Below, piece after piece: positions 23,795 through 33,222 of a DNA stretch of 64,000 nucleotides. The position numbers and the translations under genes were made by a program. The notes beneath the pieces are model-generated. The model was not told where the DNA came from. It searched no databases and saw only the letters and a list, made by a program, of their open reading frames with translations. The first letter of the stretch is position 1, and every line of letters begins with the position of its first letter. Where the stretch lies: contig NZ_LMMA01000037.1 of NCBI RefSeq assembly GCF_001422725.1, forward strand, positions 104,927 to 168,926. The letters run 5' to 3'. This DNA is from Flavobacterium sp. Leaf82. GTDB lineage: Bacteria > Bacteroidota > Bacteroidia > Flavobacteriales > Flavobacteriaceae.

Positions 23795-25411
23795 TTAAAT
23801 TGCTGGTCGTTTATGTAGACTTGTGTTGCTTTTTTCAAATATATTCCCTTCTCGATCAATATCAAAAACCAATTTTTCAAAATCAGCCCAATATTCAATT
23901 AATTCAGTAAGAGTAGGATTCCATATTTGATTATTTTTGATCGTAGAACCTAAATATTTAAAGTTTTCAGCGACTTTATGATCTATTGTCGCCGGTGTCA
24001 GGAATAATTTACCGTCATGGTATTTCATGGGCACAGAAAAATAGGTATGCGCGATAAAAACCCCTTTTTCATTTATTAGCGTATTTATATTTTCTGTAGA
24101 TAATGATTTCTTAAAATCAAGCATTTCTAAGGTTTGAAAAACATAAAACTCTTTGTCTGCAATTGTGTGTTTAAATACAGTTGGACAATATTTTGCTAAT
24201 TTATAAGGTTTCTTCTTTTTAGTATTCCAAAATAATAAAACAGAAAAAATAGAAATGCTGAGTTTAAAAAAATCTCTTATTAATGGCAAAAATGATTTTA
24301 GATCTCTTTGAAAAAACACTTTCTTGAAACGTGATGCTGTATGTTTGTATCTCAAAATTAAATCTTCTTCATTGTAATAATGAAAAATAATATTTTTGAT
24401 TACAAGCTGCATTTTTTTTATCAAACCCAGATCTTTATTTCCGTTTAAGAAACTTGATAATGTAAAATGCGTGGTATTAAACTGATTTATGACGCCATTT
24501 GTTGCTGTTCCTGAATCAATATAATTCCAAAGGGTATTTATTTGTTTTTTATGTAAAATATCCTCAAATTTATTTTCATTCAGTTTCTTATTCTTTAAAA
24601 GAGAAAAATTATAGGGTTGAAATCCGTGATCAATCCAGACATTTATATCCTGCAAAGGAGGTACAAATTGCTCAAAATCTGCAAAACTTTCATCATCTGT
24701 TTTTATAGATTGTGAAAGTGAATGATAACAAAGCTCGTGTCCGTCATTACTCCATTTTAAAAGTTCTTCTTTTTGATTTTGAAATGATGCATTATCTTCT
24801 CGTTTTGAGAAATGATTTAGAAAAAAGCCTTTGGTTACTTTTATCTGATGTTCTTTGAAAAATTCTCTTTGCAAAACCAGATTTTCGGCAGTATCAAAAT
24901 CGCAATGATCTGTAAAACAAGCCACGGCTGTAAACGGTTTTTTTGATCGGCTTATTTCAATCGCTTCCTTTTCAGGAAATAATAATGTGGGATTTTCAAT
25001 AAAACTAAAGTGCTGTTTTGCTGAAGAAATATTTTTTTTATTTTCATTTCCCAAATAATTTGCAATTGGCATCGCACAATCCGGATTAAAACGCCAAAGC
25101 AAAACTGTTGCGTTTTTAGGATCAATTTCCCAAATACCCGCAGTAATATTAGACTGAACAATCTGACCGCTTTCTAATCGTATTATTTTTGGACTAAACT
25201 GGTTTGCAATAAAATTAATTTTACCTTTTTGCCAGGTATAATCATGATTACGAAATTGCGTTACAGGTTCTAAAAAGACAATCTTTATATCGAATGAATT
25301 ACAATCTGAAATAGTAACCTGAGATAAATCTATGACCGCTTTTTGTGCCTGACTATCAAACACAAGATCATAACTTTCCAGGGGTTTTATAATGGTAATA
25401 GATTGTATCAA
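23795..25411 (-). CDS. Degenerate polysaccharide-deacetylase-like protein
   Basis: This 538-residue protein has an N-terminal beta-rich region (1-150) and a NodB-like core from about 160. FTDHCDFDT (D168, D171) resembles deacetylase motif 1 and GHELCYHSLSQ (H225, H230, Q234) resembles motif 2, but the second motif-2 histidine is replaced by glutamine. WIDHGFQPYN at 259-268 may be motif 3. It could be a deacetylase with altered metal binding or a non-catalytic glycan-binding relative. There is no signal peptide, which is unusual for such enzymes. It starts with TTG, since no in-frame ATG precedes residue 114. The assignment is tentative. Confidence 0.6.
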   Translation of the reverse strand: MIQSITIIKPLESYDLVFDSQAQKAVIDLSQVTISDCNSFDIKIVFLEPVTQFRNHDYTWQKGKINFIANQFSPKIIRLESGQIVQSNITAGIWEIDPKNATVLLWRFNPDCAMPIANYLGNENKKNISSAKQHFSFIENPTLLFPEKEAIEISRSKKPFTAVACFTDHCDFDTAENLVLQREFFKEHQIKVTKGFFLNHFSKREDNASFQNQKEELLKWSNDGHELCYHSLSQSIKTDDESFADFEQFVPPLQDINVWIDHGFQPYNFSLLKNKKLNENKFEDILHKKQINTLWNYIDSGTATNGVINQFNTTHFTLSSFLNGNKDLGLIKKMQLVIKNIIFHYYNEEDLILRYKHTASRFKKVFFQRDLKSFLPLIRDFFKLSISIFSVLLFWNTKKKKPYKLAKYCPTVFKHTIADKEFYVFQTLEMLDFKKSLSTENINTLINEKGVFIAHTYFSVPMKYHDGKLFLTPATIDHKVAENFKYLGSTIKNNQIWNPTLTELIEYWADFEKLVFDIDREGNIFEKSNTSLHKRPAI

Positions 25412-25417
25412 ATTATA

Positions 25418-26953
25418 TTATTTAGTAATTAATTCATTAGCCCAATACAAACTTTGCTGCCATTGCTTTTTGAAATTTTTAAAATATCGAATCGGATTTT
25501 TAATGGTTTGAACTTTGTAAAATTTTAAAAATAAAATTGTCCTGTATCCGTTAATCTGCTCCTTCGTTAAATGCAATTGCTTGTACAGCATAACTGTTGG
25601 CGATGGTTTTGGCTGAATTATATCATCTCTCCAGGCTAAAACGGGTTTGGTTCTAAAACCTCCCATTGGGGCACTTAGATGTATAATTTCAGGATTAGGA
25701 AAATATAAAACATCAGCACCTAAATTTCGCAATTGCATTCCAAAATCTGTATCTTCAGCATAACCAAATTCAAAGCCCATTCTAAAAGAAACATTATTAA
25801 GTAATTCACTAGCCATAAAACAGTTTCCTGATCCAAAAATAGGGGCTTGATTTACAGTATCAGATTCTTTTTTTTCATTTTTCTTTAAATAAGAATTATT
25901 GATAACGGTTGCACCGTATTTTTTGCATTCTTTTAAAGTTTCGGCTATTAAATCTACTCCAAACCTATTGTCATCATCATTTAAAAAAACCCATTTGCTT
26001 TGTACTTGTGCCAATGCCAGATTTCTTGCATTACAAGCTCCTGCCTGATGTGTAAAAGTATGTTTTATCTTAAAAGGCCAGCTTTCGTTCTCCAGATAAT
26101 CCAGTTCAGAAACACTTTCGGTATTTGTATTTTGTTCTACAATAATAACATTTTCAGGCAAATGAGTTTGTACAGATAAATCTTTTAAAACATCATGTAA
26201 ATATTGTTTTCTTCCAATAGTCGGAATTATGACATCTATTGTTTCAATGCCTGAAATAGTCTTTGTTGACTGAACGTTTATGTGATCGAGTAAATTGTTT
26301 TCCAATTTTCTTTTACGATAAAAAAAAGTGGATATAAACGGAAGTATCGCTACTTTTCTTTCGTATAAAAACAAATTTAGAAACAACAAAACTACCCAAC
26401 GGGTTTTATAATGCTGTTTTACAAATTTAAACACGATGTATAAACTTTTTTTTCTCTCTTCAGGTTTAATGGAGACATTTGTAAGTAATGTTGGCTCTGA
26501 ATAACAAAGAAGTCCTTTTTCCATTGCTAATTTGGCAAGAGAAATTAAAAAGTAATCAAAATCAACTCCAGTATTAATTTTTCCGTCTAAAGCCAATAAA
26601 ACAGCTGCATGAATTCCGCCCACACAACTACTCATTTGCCAGGTTGGATAACTCACTTTTTTACTAATTTTTATAAAAGGAGATTCCTCAACATATCCAA
26701 TAGCATCTGACAAGAATGGTTTTGAAAATGGGTTGTATGATGCCATTATTTTATGATGATGAAAAACATCATTGAAAGCTGAAATATTTAGATTTGATTT
26801 AAAATCTATATTACACCAAATTATTAAATCATTCGGGTATTTTACCGCAATTTCAAATAATATACTGGCTATATTATTTTGCAAAAAGTCTACACTTTTC
26901 TTGTCGATCTCAACCTCAACAACCTTATTATTTTTGTGATAAACAATTATCAT
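25418..26953 (-). CDS. Two-domain glycosyltransferase family 2 protein
   Basis: This 511-residue protein carries a complete GT-A domain from about residue 240, with DVIIPTIGRKQYLHDVL, the metal motif FLNDDDNRFG and an FGYAEDTDFGMQLRNLG catalytic segment. Residues 1-200 resemble a second, degenerate GT-A half: SSCVGGIHAAVLLAL and DFDYFLISLAKLAMEKGLLCYSEP match the late part of GT2 domains, but no DxD is visible. The N-terminal domain may be structural or bind acceptor. It lies one base from the GT4 gene upstream. Confidence 0.82.
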   Translation of the reverse strand: MIIVYHKNNKVVEVEIDKKSVDFLQNNIASILFEIAVKYPNDLIIWCNIDFKSNLNISAFNDVFHHHKIMASYNPFSKPFLSDAIGYVEESPFIKISKKVSYPTWQMSSCVGGIHAAVLLALDGKINTGVDFDYFLISLAKLAMEKGLLCYSEPTLLTNVSIKPEERKKSLYIVFKFVKQHYKTRWVVLLFLNLFLYERKVAILPFISTFFYRKRKLENNLLDHINVQSTKTISGIETIDVIIPTIGRKQYLHDVLKDLSVQTHLPENVIIVEQNTNTESVSELDYLENESWPFKIKHTFTHQAGACNARNLALAQVQSKWVFLNDDDNRFGVDLIAETLKECKKYGATVINNSYLKKNEKKESDTVNQAPIFGSGNCFMASELLNNVSFRMGFEFGYAEDTDFGMQLRNLGADVLYFPNPEIIHLSAPMGGFRTKPVLAWRDDIIQPKPSPTVMLYKQLHLTKEQINGYRTILFLKFYKVQTIKNPIRYFKNFKKQWQQSLYWANELITK

Positions 26954-26954
26954 T

Positions 26955-28124
26955 TTAATTAATTTGATTAATTACTTTTTTATAAAATTCAATATTCTCA
27001 GTTACAAGCTTATTAATATCAAATTTAGCTTCAACTCTTTTTCTGGCTTGTTCTCCTATTTTCAAACAAAGTGCGTCATTGTCTAATAAATCACTAATTC
27101 TGTTGGCAAATAAATCATGATCGCCCGGATGCACAAGATAACCACTTTCACCATCAATAATAAGTTCCTGAGACCAGCCAATATTACTGTTTACTACTGC
27201 TTTTTTCATCGCCATAGATTCTATCGTTACCATTCCCAGAGTCTCGGCAAAAGTTGGAAACACACAAACATTTGCTTTTCTAATATAGTTTACAACCTCA
27301 TTATATGGCATTTTACCTAAATATTCTACATTAGTAAGATCATCATTTTCTTTCAATTGATCTTGCATCAATTGCCATGTTGAAGCGGAACTTGTCTTGA
27401 TATCTGGTGCGTCACTGCCAATTAAAACGAGTTTAGCTTCTGGAAATTTTTTACGTACTTTATTAAAAATTGCAGGTAATTCCAGAGCTCCTTTTTTGCG
27501 AATTAATGTTCCTACATACAAAATCATTCCTTTTTGAAAAACTGCGGGGAAATCATTTGTAAAATTCTGTAATTCTAATCCGTGATGAATTGTTTTAATC
27601 TCATCATTTTTCAACTTAAAGATTTTCTTAGAAAGTTCTCCTGCAAAAGTAGTTGGAGCAATAAATGCATTTGCACTATTTAATGCTAATTTTTCTGACC
27701 AGTAATTCTTTAGTTTTTGTTTTCTTTTTTCAAGATGGCAAAAATAGGCATCGCTGCCATGAAAACGAATTACTACAGGGATTTTAAAATTCATAAAAGC
27801 TGTTATTCCAGTCCAGTCAGGAGCTTCGATAATATTTATTTCTCTTTTGGAAATTGTCTCTTTTATAAATTTTTCTATTTTTTTTCTATTAAAATAAAAT
27901 TTAAAGAAAGTCGCGTTACTATCCGTAAGACTATAAAGTGTGATATTACCTTCTTCTAAAATAAATTCTTTTTTTTGGCTGTATACAAAAACTGAAACTT
28001 TATGATCGAGCATATTAAGTTTCTCTACTAAATTGTAAACACTTGTACCTAATCCGCCATCGTGGCCAAATGCCTTATGCGGATAATGGGATACTATGTA
28101 TGCGATATGTAGTTTTTGTGCCAT
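26955..28124 (-). CDS. Glycosyltransferase family 4
   Basis: This 389-residue GT-B enzyme begins AYIVSHYPHKAFGHDGGLGTSVYNL, a standard acceptor-side loop. It contains YVGTLIRKKGALELPAIF and FPTFAETLGMVTIESMAMKKAVV, with donor-binding glutamates in ETLGMVTIE. The sugar specificity is unknown. It is closely packed, one base before the two-domain GT2 gene and two bases after the fucosyltransferase gene, and so lies in the same transcript. Confidence 0.9.
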   Translation of the reverse strand: MAQKLHIAYIVSHYPHKAFGHDGGLGTSVYNLVEKLNMLDHKVSVFVYSQKKEFILEEGNITLYSLTDSNATFFKFYFNRKKIEKFIKETISKREINIIEAPDWTGITAFMNFKIPVVIRFHGSDAYFCHLEKRKQKLKNYWSEKLALNSANAFIAPTTFAGELSKKIFKLKNDEIKTIHHGLELQNFTNDFPAVFQKGMILYVGTLIRKKGALELPAIFNKVRKKFPEAKLVLIGSDAPDIKTSSASTWQLMQDQLKENDDLTNVEYLGKMPYNEVVNYIRKANVCVFPTFAETLGMVTIESMAMKKAVVNSNIGWSQELIIDGESGYLVHPGDHDLFANRISDLLDNDALCLKIGEQARKRVEAKFDINKLVTENIEFYKKVINQIN

Positions 28125-28126
28125 AT

Positions 28127-29437
28127 TTATTTTATTAGAAGTACTCTTTTGACACTTTTTTTAAATTGTATTTTTTTTCTTCTTATGTATTTTTTAATAC
28201 TATAATTGTAACCGCCAAAACTTAAAAACTTCACGCCGTAAAAATCTATCCAAACTTCATTAGAACCAGTTTCTTTTAAATCTGCGTTCTTTTTTAGATA
28301 AACATCCAGAGTATTATTTTTCGTTTTTACCTCTCTAAAAGAAGAAAATATCGTTGAAAACAATCCAAGATCATTCTGCACAACTAGTTCATCGTAATTT
28401 AAGGCTCGTGAAACTTTAAAAATTTCGACTACATTATTAACGACCAGTTTTACAAGAGGTTTATTTAATTCTAACCAACTCTGGTATATCAAAAGTGGCG
28501 GTAAAAAATAATCTTTTTCTAAATAATAAACATTCTCAGAAATTTCAATTTCAGAATCGCTAAGAGCAATTTTTACATCAAAATAATTTAAAACATAATT
28601 TTTTATTATCTCTTTGTTTTTCTTTGATCTTATATAAAAAGTTACTTTATCTAATACAATTTTATCGTTTATATGATTGTAATTTGTCCATCTTTCCGGA
28701 TAATAATCTTTATCGTTTAACTCGATACTTTTTGGTCCGTCAAAGTTTTTAAATGGTCTGATTATTTTAGAATCTCCTTTCTCTCCTAACCAAGCTGACC
28801 ACCACGAAAAAGTAGAATTACTTATTATAAAATCATTGCATAATGATCCTAAGCATAATTGCTCAACCTCTGTTAATCCGTCACCAAAAAAAGCATTTTC
28901 TAAAAATGAAAAATGAAACTTGCAATATTTAATGTCATCGCTTAAAACAATCAAATTATAGTTCTGCCAATCCGGAAAATGTTGTACTAAACTATTGAAG
29001 TAAAATTTTACAGGCAATTGAAGATAATCCGGATGATTTACAAAATCTCCTCTTCGTATAGAAATTAGAATTGTTCGTTTAGAAAAAGCATCCTGATATA
29101 AATTTTTAAGCCTGTCGATTAAAGAATCAGAAAACTCAAAATAATGTTTTGTCAATGCTTTATCAAAATACTTTTCAGTTTGAAGCCAACCTTCTATATC
29201 ATAATTATCTGTTGCTAATTCTCTATTATAATAACTATATTCTTTTTCTTCGACCGTTTTAAAATTAGAGAAATTGGCTTGTAAAAGCGGTAATTTGTTT
29301 TTAAAATAATCCTGATATTTCCAATCTAAAAAAGCAAATTTATGCTGATGCTGAACAGCAATGCCAATAGTCGAGGCTATTTGAAAAAGCTGATTTCCTA
29401 AATTGCCTTTCTTTCCTATTTTGCTGTACGTTATCAT
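28127..29437 (-). CDS. Alpha-1,2-fucosyltransferase (GT11) with C-terminal extension
   Basis: This 436-residue protein has a complete GT11 domain at about 1-255. KGNLGNQLFQIA is at 10-21, the GDP-fucose-binding RRGD at 128-131 in ISIRRGDF, and the second hallmark SNSTFSWWSAWLG at 206-218. It should add L-fucose in alpha-1,2 linkage, drawing on GDP-fucose from the gmd and fcl genes at 58-60 kb. About 180 further residues follow that normal GT11 enzymes lack. They are mixed beta/alpha and end in a strongly basic helix (KKYIRRKKIQFKK), which may bind membrane. Confidence 0.9.
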   Translation of the reverse strand: MITYSKIGKKGNLGNQLFQIASTIGIAVQHQHKFAFLDWKYQDYFKNKLPLLQANFSNFKTVEEKEYSYYNRELATDNYDIEGWLQTEKYFDKALTKHYFEFSDSLIDRLKNLYQDAFSKRTILISIRRGDFVNHPDYLQLPVKFYFNSLVQHFPDWQNYNLIVLSDDIKYCKFHFSFLENAFFGDGLTEVEQLCLGSLCNDFIISNSTFSWWSAWLGEKGDSKIIRPFKNFDGPKSIELNDKDYYPERWTNYNHINDKIVLDKVTFYIRSKKNKEIIKNYVLNYFDVKIALSDSEIEISENVYYLEKDYFLPPLLIYQSWLELNKPLVKLVVNNVVEIFKVSRALNYDELVVQNDLGLFSTIFSSFREVKTKNNTLDVYLKKNADLKETGSNEVWIDFYGVKFLSFGGYNYSIKKYIRRKKIQFKKSVKRVLLIK

Positions 29438-29462
29438 TTTTTATTTTAGCTTTGAGAGAGAA

Positions 29463-30344
29463 TTATTTACTAAAAAAATCTTTTATGATTCTCGCTGTAA
29501 ACATTTTGGCTCCGGTATCATTCATATGTCCGCAAGACGAAAAATTTTTATTTTCTACAACAACGTTTTCATAGTTATGAATTTCAGGATATGCTTTTTG
29601 TACTTTATCAAAATAATTCATTCCGATAACATTTTCGCACATAGGCGTCATTACGGTTATCAGGTTGATATTATTGTTTTTACAAATCTTTTTAATTTTT
29701 TCGTAATGTTTATTGTGTGGTAACGGATTTAGATTCACGATATTGTTTTTCATGTTTCCGTTTTCTACACCTAGTAAAGGATAATAACCTTCATTATCCA
29801 GATTACCTGTTCTTTTATGAATCGCATTAAAAAACATTTCTCTAAATCCTATTCTGCTTTCGAACTTAATGTATCTATAAAACGGAATATAATACAGTTC
29901 ATTAAAATCTATTTCACTCTCAAATTGTTTTTTAACGATTTCTGAGCTGTGAATAAAAGGTAAAAACGCAGCGCTTATTCCTTCGGACCTGTTAATACCG
30001 GCAAGGTTTAAATCAGCTTCAAGAATAACATTCTTAATTTGATATTTACGTTCGATCATCCATTGTAACATTATTGAAGTTTCAAACAAATGAGAGCCAC
30101 TCATACCATAATTAAAGGTTTTTAAACCTTTTTCTTCAAACATCGAAGTTACGAAATGATTGTTTGCTCTTGATGAACCTAAAATTATGACATCATATTT
30201 TCTTCCTTCTGAATTATATACCTGATCTATTTTTCCTCTGTTTTTACACTGTAGAAACATGACCGTGTAAAATCCATCTAATAGAATTGCTAACGAAATT
30301 GTTATCAGGACAATTTTGGCTATAAAAATTAAAAACTGTTTCAT
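29463..30344 (-). CDS. Membrane-anchored SGNH-like protein paired with MBOAT
   Basis: This 293-residue protein has one N-terminal membrane segment (about 5-30), then an SGNH-type alpha/beta region. Block I IILGSSRANNHF gives the nucleophile serine in GSSRA at 56-60. The C-terminal block V-like SSCGHMNDTGAKMF gives H273, but the usual aspartate three residues earlier is S270. Such proteins (DltD, AlgJ, PatB type) complete acyl transfer started by MBOAT proteins. Its start shares one base with the MBOAT stop, so the two are coupled. It is probably an O-acetylation partner, possibly catalytically altered. Confidence 0.78.
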   Translation of the reverse strand: MKQFLIFIAKIVLITISLAILLDGFYTVMFLQCKNRGKIDQVYNSEGRKYDVIILGSSRANNHFVTSMFEEKGLKTFNYGMSGSHLFETSIMLQWMIERKYQIKNVILEADLNLAGINRSEGISAAFLPFIHSSEIVKKQFESEIDFNELYYIPFYRYIKFESRIGFREMFFNAIHKRTGNLDNEGYYPLLGVENGNMKNNIVNLNPLPHNKHYEKIKKICKNNNINLITVMTPMCENVIGMNYFDKVQKAYPEIHNYENVVVENKNFSSCGHMNDTGAKMFTARIIKDFFSK

Positions 30345-31777
30345 TAAAATTGAAAATATATAAATTCTTTATAATCTGAAAAAATCCCGAATGCGAGGAT
30401 GGATGCAATAGCCAGGCTTAATCTCAACAAACTTCTTTTTCCTGAAATAGGTTCTTCTTTATTACGATTGTTCCATTCTACTAAAACGAAAAGACCTGTA
30501 AGTATTAATAGCTCATAACTATAACGTTCGTTTTCGAGATATTGAAAACTAAAATCAGCGTTTGTAAAAAGTCTTTTTAAATATAAAAAGGCGTCAGTTA
30601 TCGTTTTTGATCTAAAAAATATCCAGGCAACGCAGGTCAGTAAAAATGTTGACAAAACGCTTATTAATACTTTGAAAGAATCAAAATTCCATTTTAACAT
30701 GATAGAATCCATGTTGTTTCTATTTCTATTTGATAATAGTAAAGGCAGAAAATATAACGCGTTTATAAATCCCCAGGCAACATAAGTCCAATTTGCTCCA
30801 TGCCAGAACCCGCTTACTACAAAAATGATAAATGTGTTTCTAATTTTCATCCAGATTCCGCCTTTGCTTCCGCCTAACGGAATGTATAAGTAATCGCGAA
30901 ACCAAGAGGAAAGCGAAATGTGCCAACGACGCCAAAACTCTGCTATATCTCTTGAAAAATAAGGGTAATTGAAATTTCTTAAAAGGTCTAAACCAAATAA
31001 TTTTGAAACTCCTAAAGCAATATCTGAGTATCCTGAAAAATCTCCATAAATCTGAAAGGCAAAATATATTGCTCCCAAAATAAGTGAAAACGAGTTCATG
31101 GAGGTATAATTGTCGAAAATAGCATTGGCATATGTGGCGCAAGTATCAGCGATGACAACCTTTTTAACCAATCCCCAAACAATTTGAAAAACACCTTCTT
31201 TTGCTTTTTCAAAATCAAACTCCCGTTTCACTTTTACCTGAGGCAATAAATGTGTAGCGCGCTCAATGGGTCCGGCAACTAACAACGGAAAGTAACTTAC
31301 AAATAAAGAATAATCTACAAAGTTATATTCGGCTTTTATTCGTTTGTAATAAATATCAATAACATATGATAATCCGTGGAAGGTATAAAATGAGATTCCG
31401 ACCGGAAGAATTACGCTTAGTAAAATTGGGCTTGCCTTTACTCCAACTGAACTTAGCAAATCAGAGAATGAAGATGCAAAGAAATTATAATATTTAAAGA
31501 TTCCTAAAAATCCTAAATTAACTATTATACTCAGCCAAAACCAAAATTTCCGGCTTCCTTCTGATTTTCCTTTTTCAATCTGAATTCCTGTATAATAATC
31601 CAGAAAGGTTGAGAACACTAATAAAAATAGAAATCTCCAATCCCAGCAAGAATAAAAATAATAGCTGGCAATAATTAATAATGCATTTTGCGTACTTTTT
31701 GTTTTATTGAAAACAAACCAATACAGAAAAAAAACGATTGGCAAAAAAACAGCAAATGCTAAGGAGTTAAAAAACAT
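30344..31777 (-). CDS. MBOAT-family O-acyltransferase
   Basis: This 477-residue polytopic membrane protein is of the AlgI/DltB type, with about eleven hydrophobic segments. The catalytic-type histidine H326 lies in VVSGFWHGANWTYVAWG, and a second conserved histidine, H286, in FWRRWHISLSSWFRDYLYIPLGG. It should transfer acyl groups, usually acetyl, across the inner membrane for use on exported glycan. The SGNH-like gene is translationally coupled downstream. O-acetylation of the polysaccharide made here is the simplest reading. Confidence 0.93.
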   Translation of the reverse strand: MFFNSLAFAVFLPIVFFLYWFVFNKTKSTQNALLIIASYYFYSCWDWRFLFLLVFSTFLDYYTGIQIEKGKSEGSRKFWFWLSIIVNLGFLGIFKYYNFFASSFSDLLSSVGVKASPILLSVILPVGISFYTFHGLSYVIDIYYKRIKAEYNFVDYSLFVSYFPLLVAGPIERATHLLPQVKVKREFDFEKAKEGVFQIVWGLVKKVVIADTCATYANAIFDNYTSMNSFSLILGAIYFAFQIYGDFSGYSDIALGVSKLFGLDLLRNFNYPYFSRDIAEFWRRWHISLSSWFRDYLYIPLGGSKGGIWMKIRNTFIIFVVSGFWHGANWTYVAWGFINALYFLPLLLSNRNRNNMDSIMLKWNFDSFKVLISVLSTFLLTCVAWIFFRSKTITDAFLYLKRLFTNADFSFQYLENERYSYELLILTGLFVLVEWNNRNKEEPISGKRSLLRLSLAIASILAFGIFSDYKEFIYFQF

Positions 31778-31827
31778 ATAATTTAAAAAAAATTGATAAA
31801 AATTTTAATGGAAAATAAATTCAAAAA

Positions 31828-33222
31828 TTAGCTTAGTATTTTGTCTACAGCTTTCCAAATTCTGTTCGAAACACTTTCTGGCGAAGGACCACTTATAATC
31901 TCAAACCATTTTTGAGCATTTTCTATTGTTTCATTTGGGTGTTCTAAACCAAGTTTGATTTTTTCTTTTATATCTTCAGGTGAGTTGAGCCATAAAACTG
32001 CATTTTTATTTGGCATGGACCTAAAATGAACATATTGATAAATTTTAGAAACAGACCAGTCTTTATCGACTTTATGGGCTACATCATAATTGATAAAAGC
32101 ACACGGTTTTTTGTGTGCAACATAATCAAATACCATTGATGATCCTAAATTCAACACCATCTCAGTATATTTGATGGTATTAATTTGCAATTCGAGATCT
32201 TCTTTTGTTGGTAAAATCGTATTCCAGTCTTCTCCAACTTTCTCCCATAAAGGAGCGATTGGCGTTATTATATCTTTGTTTTTCTCAAGAACTGAATCAT
32301 ATCTGTTTGAAAAATCTACAGGACAACGTCTAAAAATAATTCCTAATGAGTTTCCCTGATTATTTAATTTGCGAACTGCATCTGCAACATCAGATAAATA
32401 TTGCGGATCATCAGGACAGGTTGTAAAATCATCTCCTGAATAACACACATATTTTTTATTTAAATCAAGGTTATATTTTTCAAAAAATTCCTTCTTTGTT
32501 ACTGTAGAATTGAGATCAAAATGGCTTTCGAATTGTGGTGTTCCTGTTACAAAAATTTGATTTTCTTTGATATCAGGATAATAATGCAAAAGTTCTTTTT
32601 TCATGTGTTCGCTCCAGACAAAATAAAAATCTGTCTCGACTACCATTGTCGCTTTGGGCAAATTATCCCACGAAAAAATAAATGTTGCTGTTGGAATTCC
32701 AAGTTCTTGTGCTGCTAATAATGGTGCAATTGCCAAAACCGGACGTTGGTTTGTACAAAAAACAAAATCAGGTTTTTCTGCCCCAAGTGTCTCTAAACAT
32801 TGCTTATAATAATCCGTATTTTTTTCCAGCTTTTTAATTTTTTCCCGAATTTTATTCAACCCTTTATTAGAAGAATGGGTTGCAATTAAAAACTGGGATA
32901 TTAAATTTTTTACGGCTGGTTTTAATTTTTTATATGAAAAAGGAAAGCGATAGGTATCATAAACCTGATCTTTCTCGATTTGAATATTTAAATTAAGCTC
33001 AATATGTTTTCGCGCATTTTTATAGCTATCTGTTAAGAGATTAGCTTTTGCATTTTTGATTTTTACTTCATTAAAACCTAAAGTTGTTAAATCAAAAGGA
33101 GTATTATTCCAATATGTTATTTGAAAATTTTGCTGTAATCCGAATTTGAAAAAATTTGAAAAAGCAAAATTGCGCAGTCCTACTCCGTCAGGCAGTAAAA
33201 TAAAAATCTTTTTAGTAAGCAT
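31828..33222 (-). CDS. Probable GT-B glycosyltransferase, unassigned family
   Basis: This 464-residue soluble protein is not clearly of a known family. It has a Rossmann-like N-terminus (KKIFILLPDGVGLRNFAF), a mid segment PDFVFCTNQRPVLAIAPLL, and IFSWDNLPKATMVVETDFYFVWSEHM. The pattern ENQIFVTGTPQFESHF resembles the inter-domain strand of CDP-glycerol/UDP-glycosyltransferase-type GT-B enzymes. ATG 33222 is used; it overlaps the neuC stop by one base (TGATG). A TTG at 33225 is less likely. Direct coupling to neuC makes it the best candidate transferase for the nonulosonic acid, which is inference. Confidence 0.7.
   Translation of the reverse strand: MLTKKIFILLPDGVGLRNFAFSNFFKFGLQQNFQITYWNNTPFDLTTLGFNEVKIKNAKANLLTDSYKNARKHIELNLNIQIEKDQVYDTYRFPFSYKKLKPAVKNLISQFLIATHSSNKGLNKIREKIKKLEKNTDYYKQCLETLGAEKPDFVFCTNQRPVLAIAPLLAAQELGIPTATFIFSWDNLPKATMVVETDFYFVWSEHMKKELLHYYPDIKENQIFVTGTPQFESHFDLNSTVTKKEFFEKYNLDLNKKYVCYSGDDFTTCPDDPQYLSDVADAVRKLNNQGNSLGIIFRRCPVDFSNRYDSVLEKNKDIITPIAPLWEKVGEDWNTILPTKEDLELQINTIKYTEMVLNLGSSMVFDYVAHKKPCAFINYDVAHKVDKDWSVSKIYQYVHFRSMPNKNAVLWLNSPEDIKEKIKLGLEHPNETIENAQKWFEIISGPSPESVSNRIWKAVDKILS

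Noticed and set aside
29403..29723. 106-codon plus-strand frame across the fucosyltransferase/SGNH junction
   Set aside because: It lies antisense to two well-supported genes, is phenylalanine- and isoleucine-rich as expected for the complement of AT-rich coding sequence, and has no recognisable domain.
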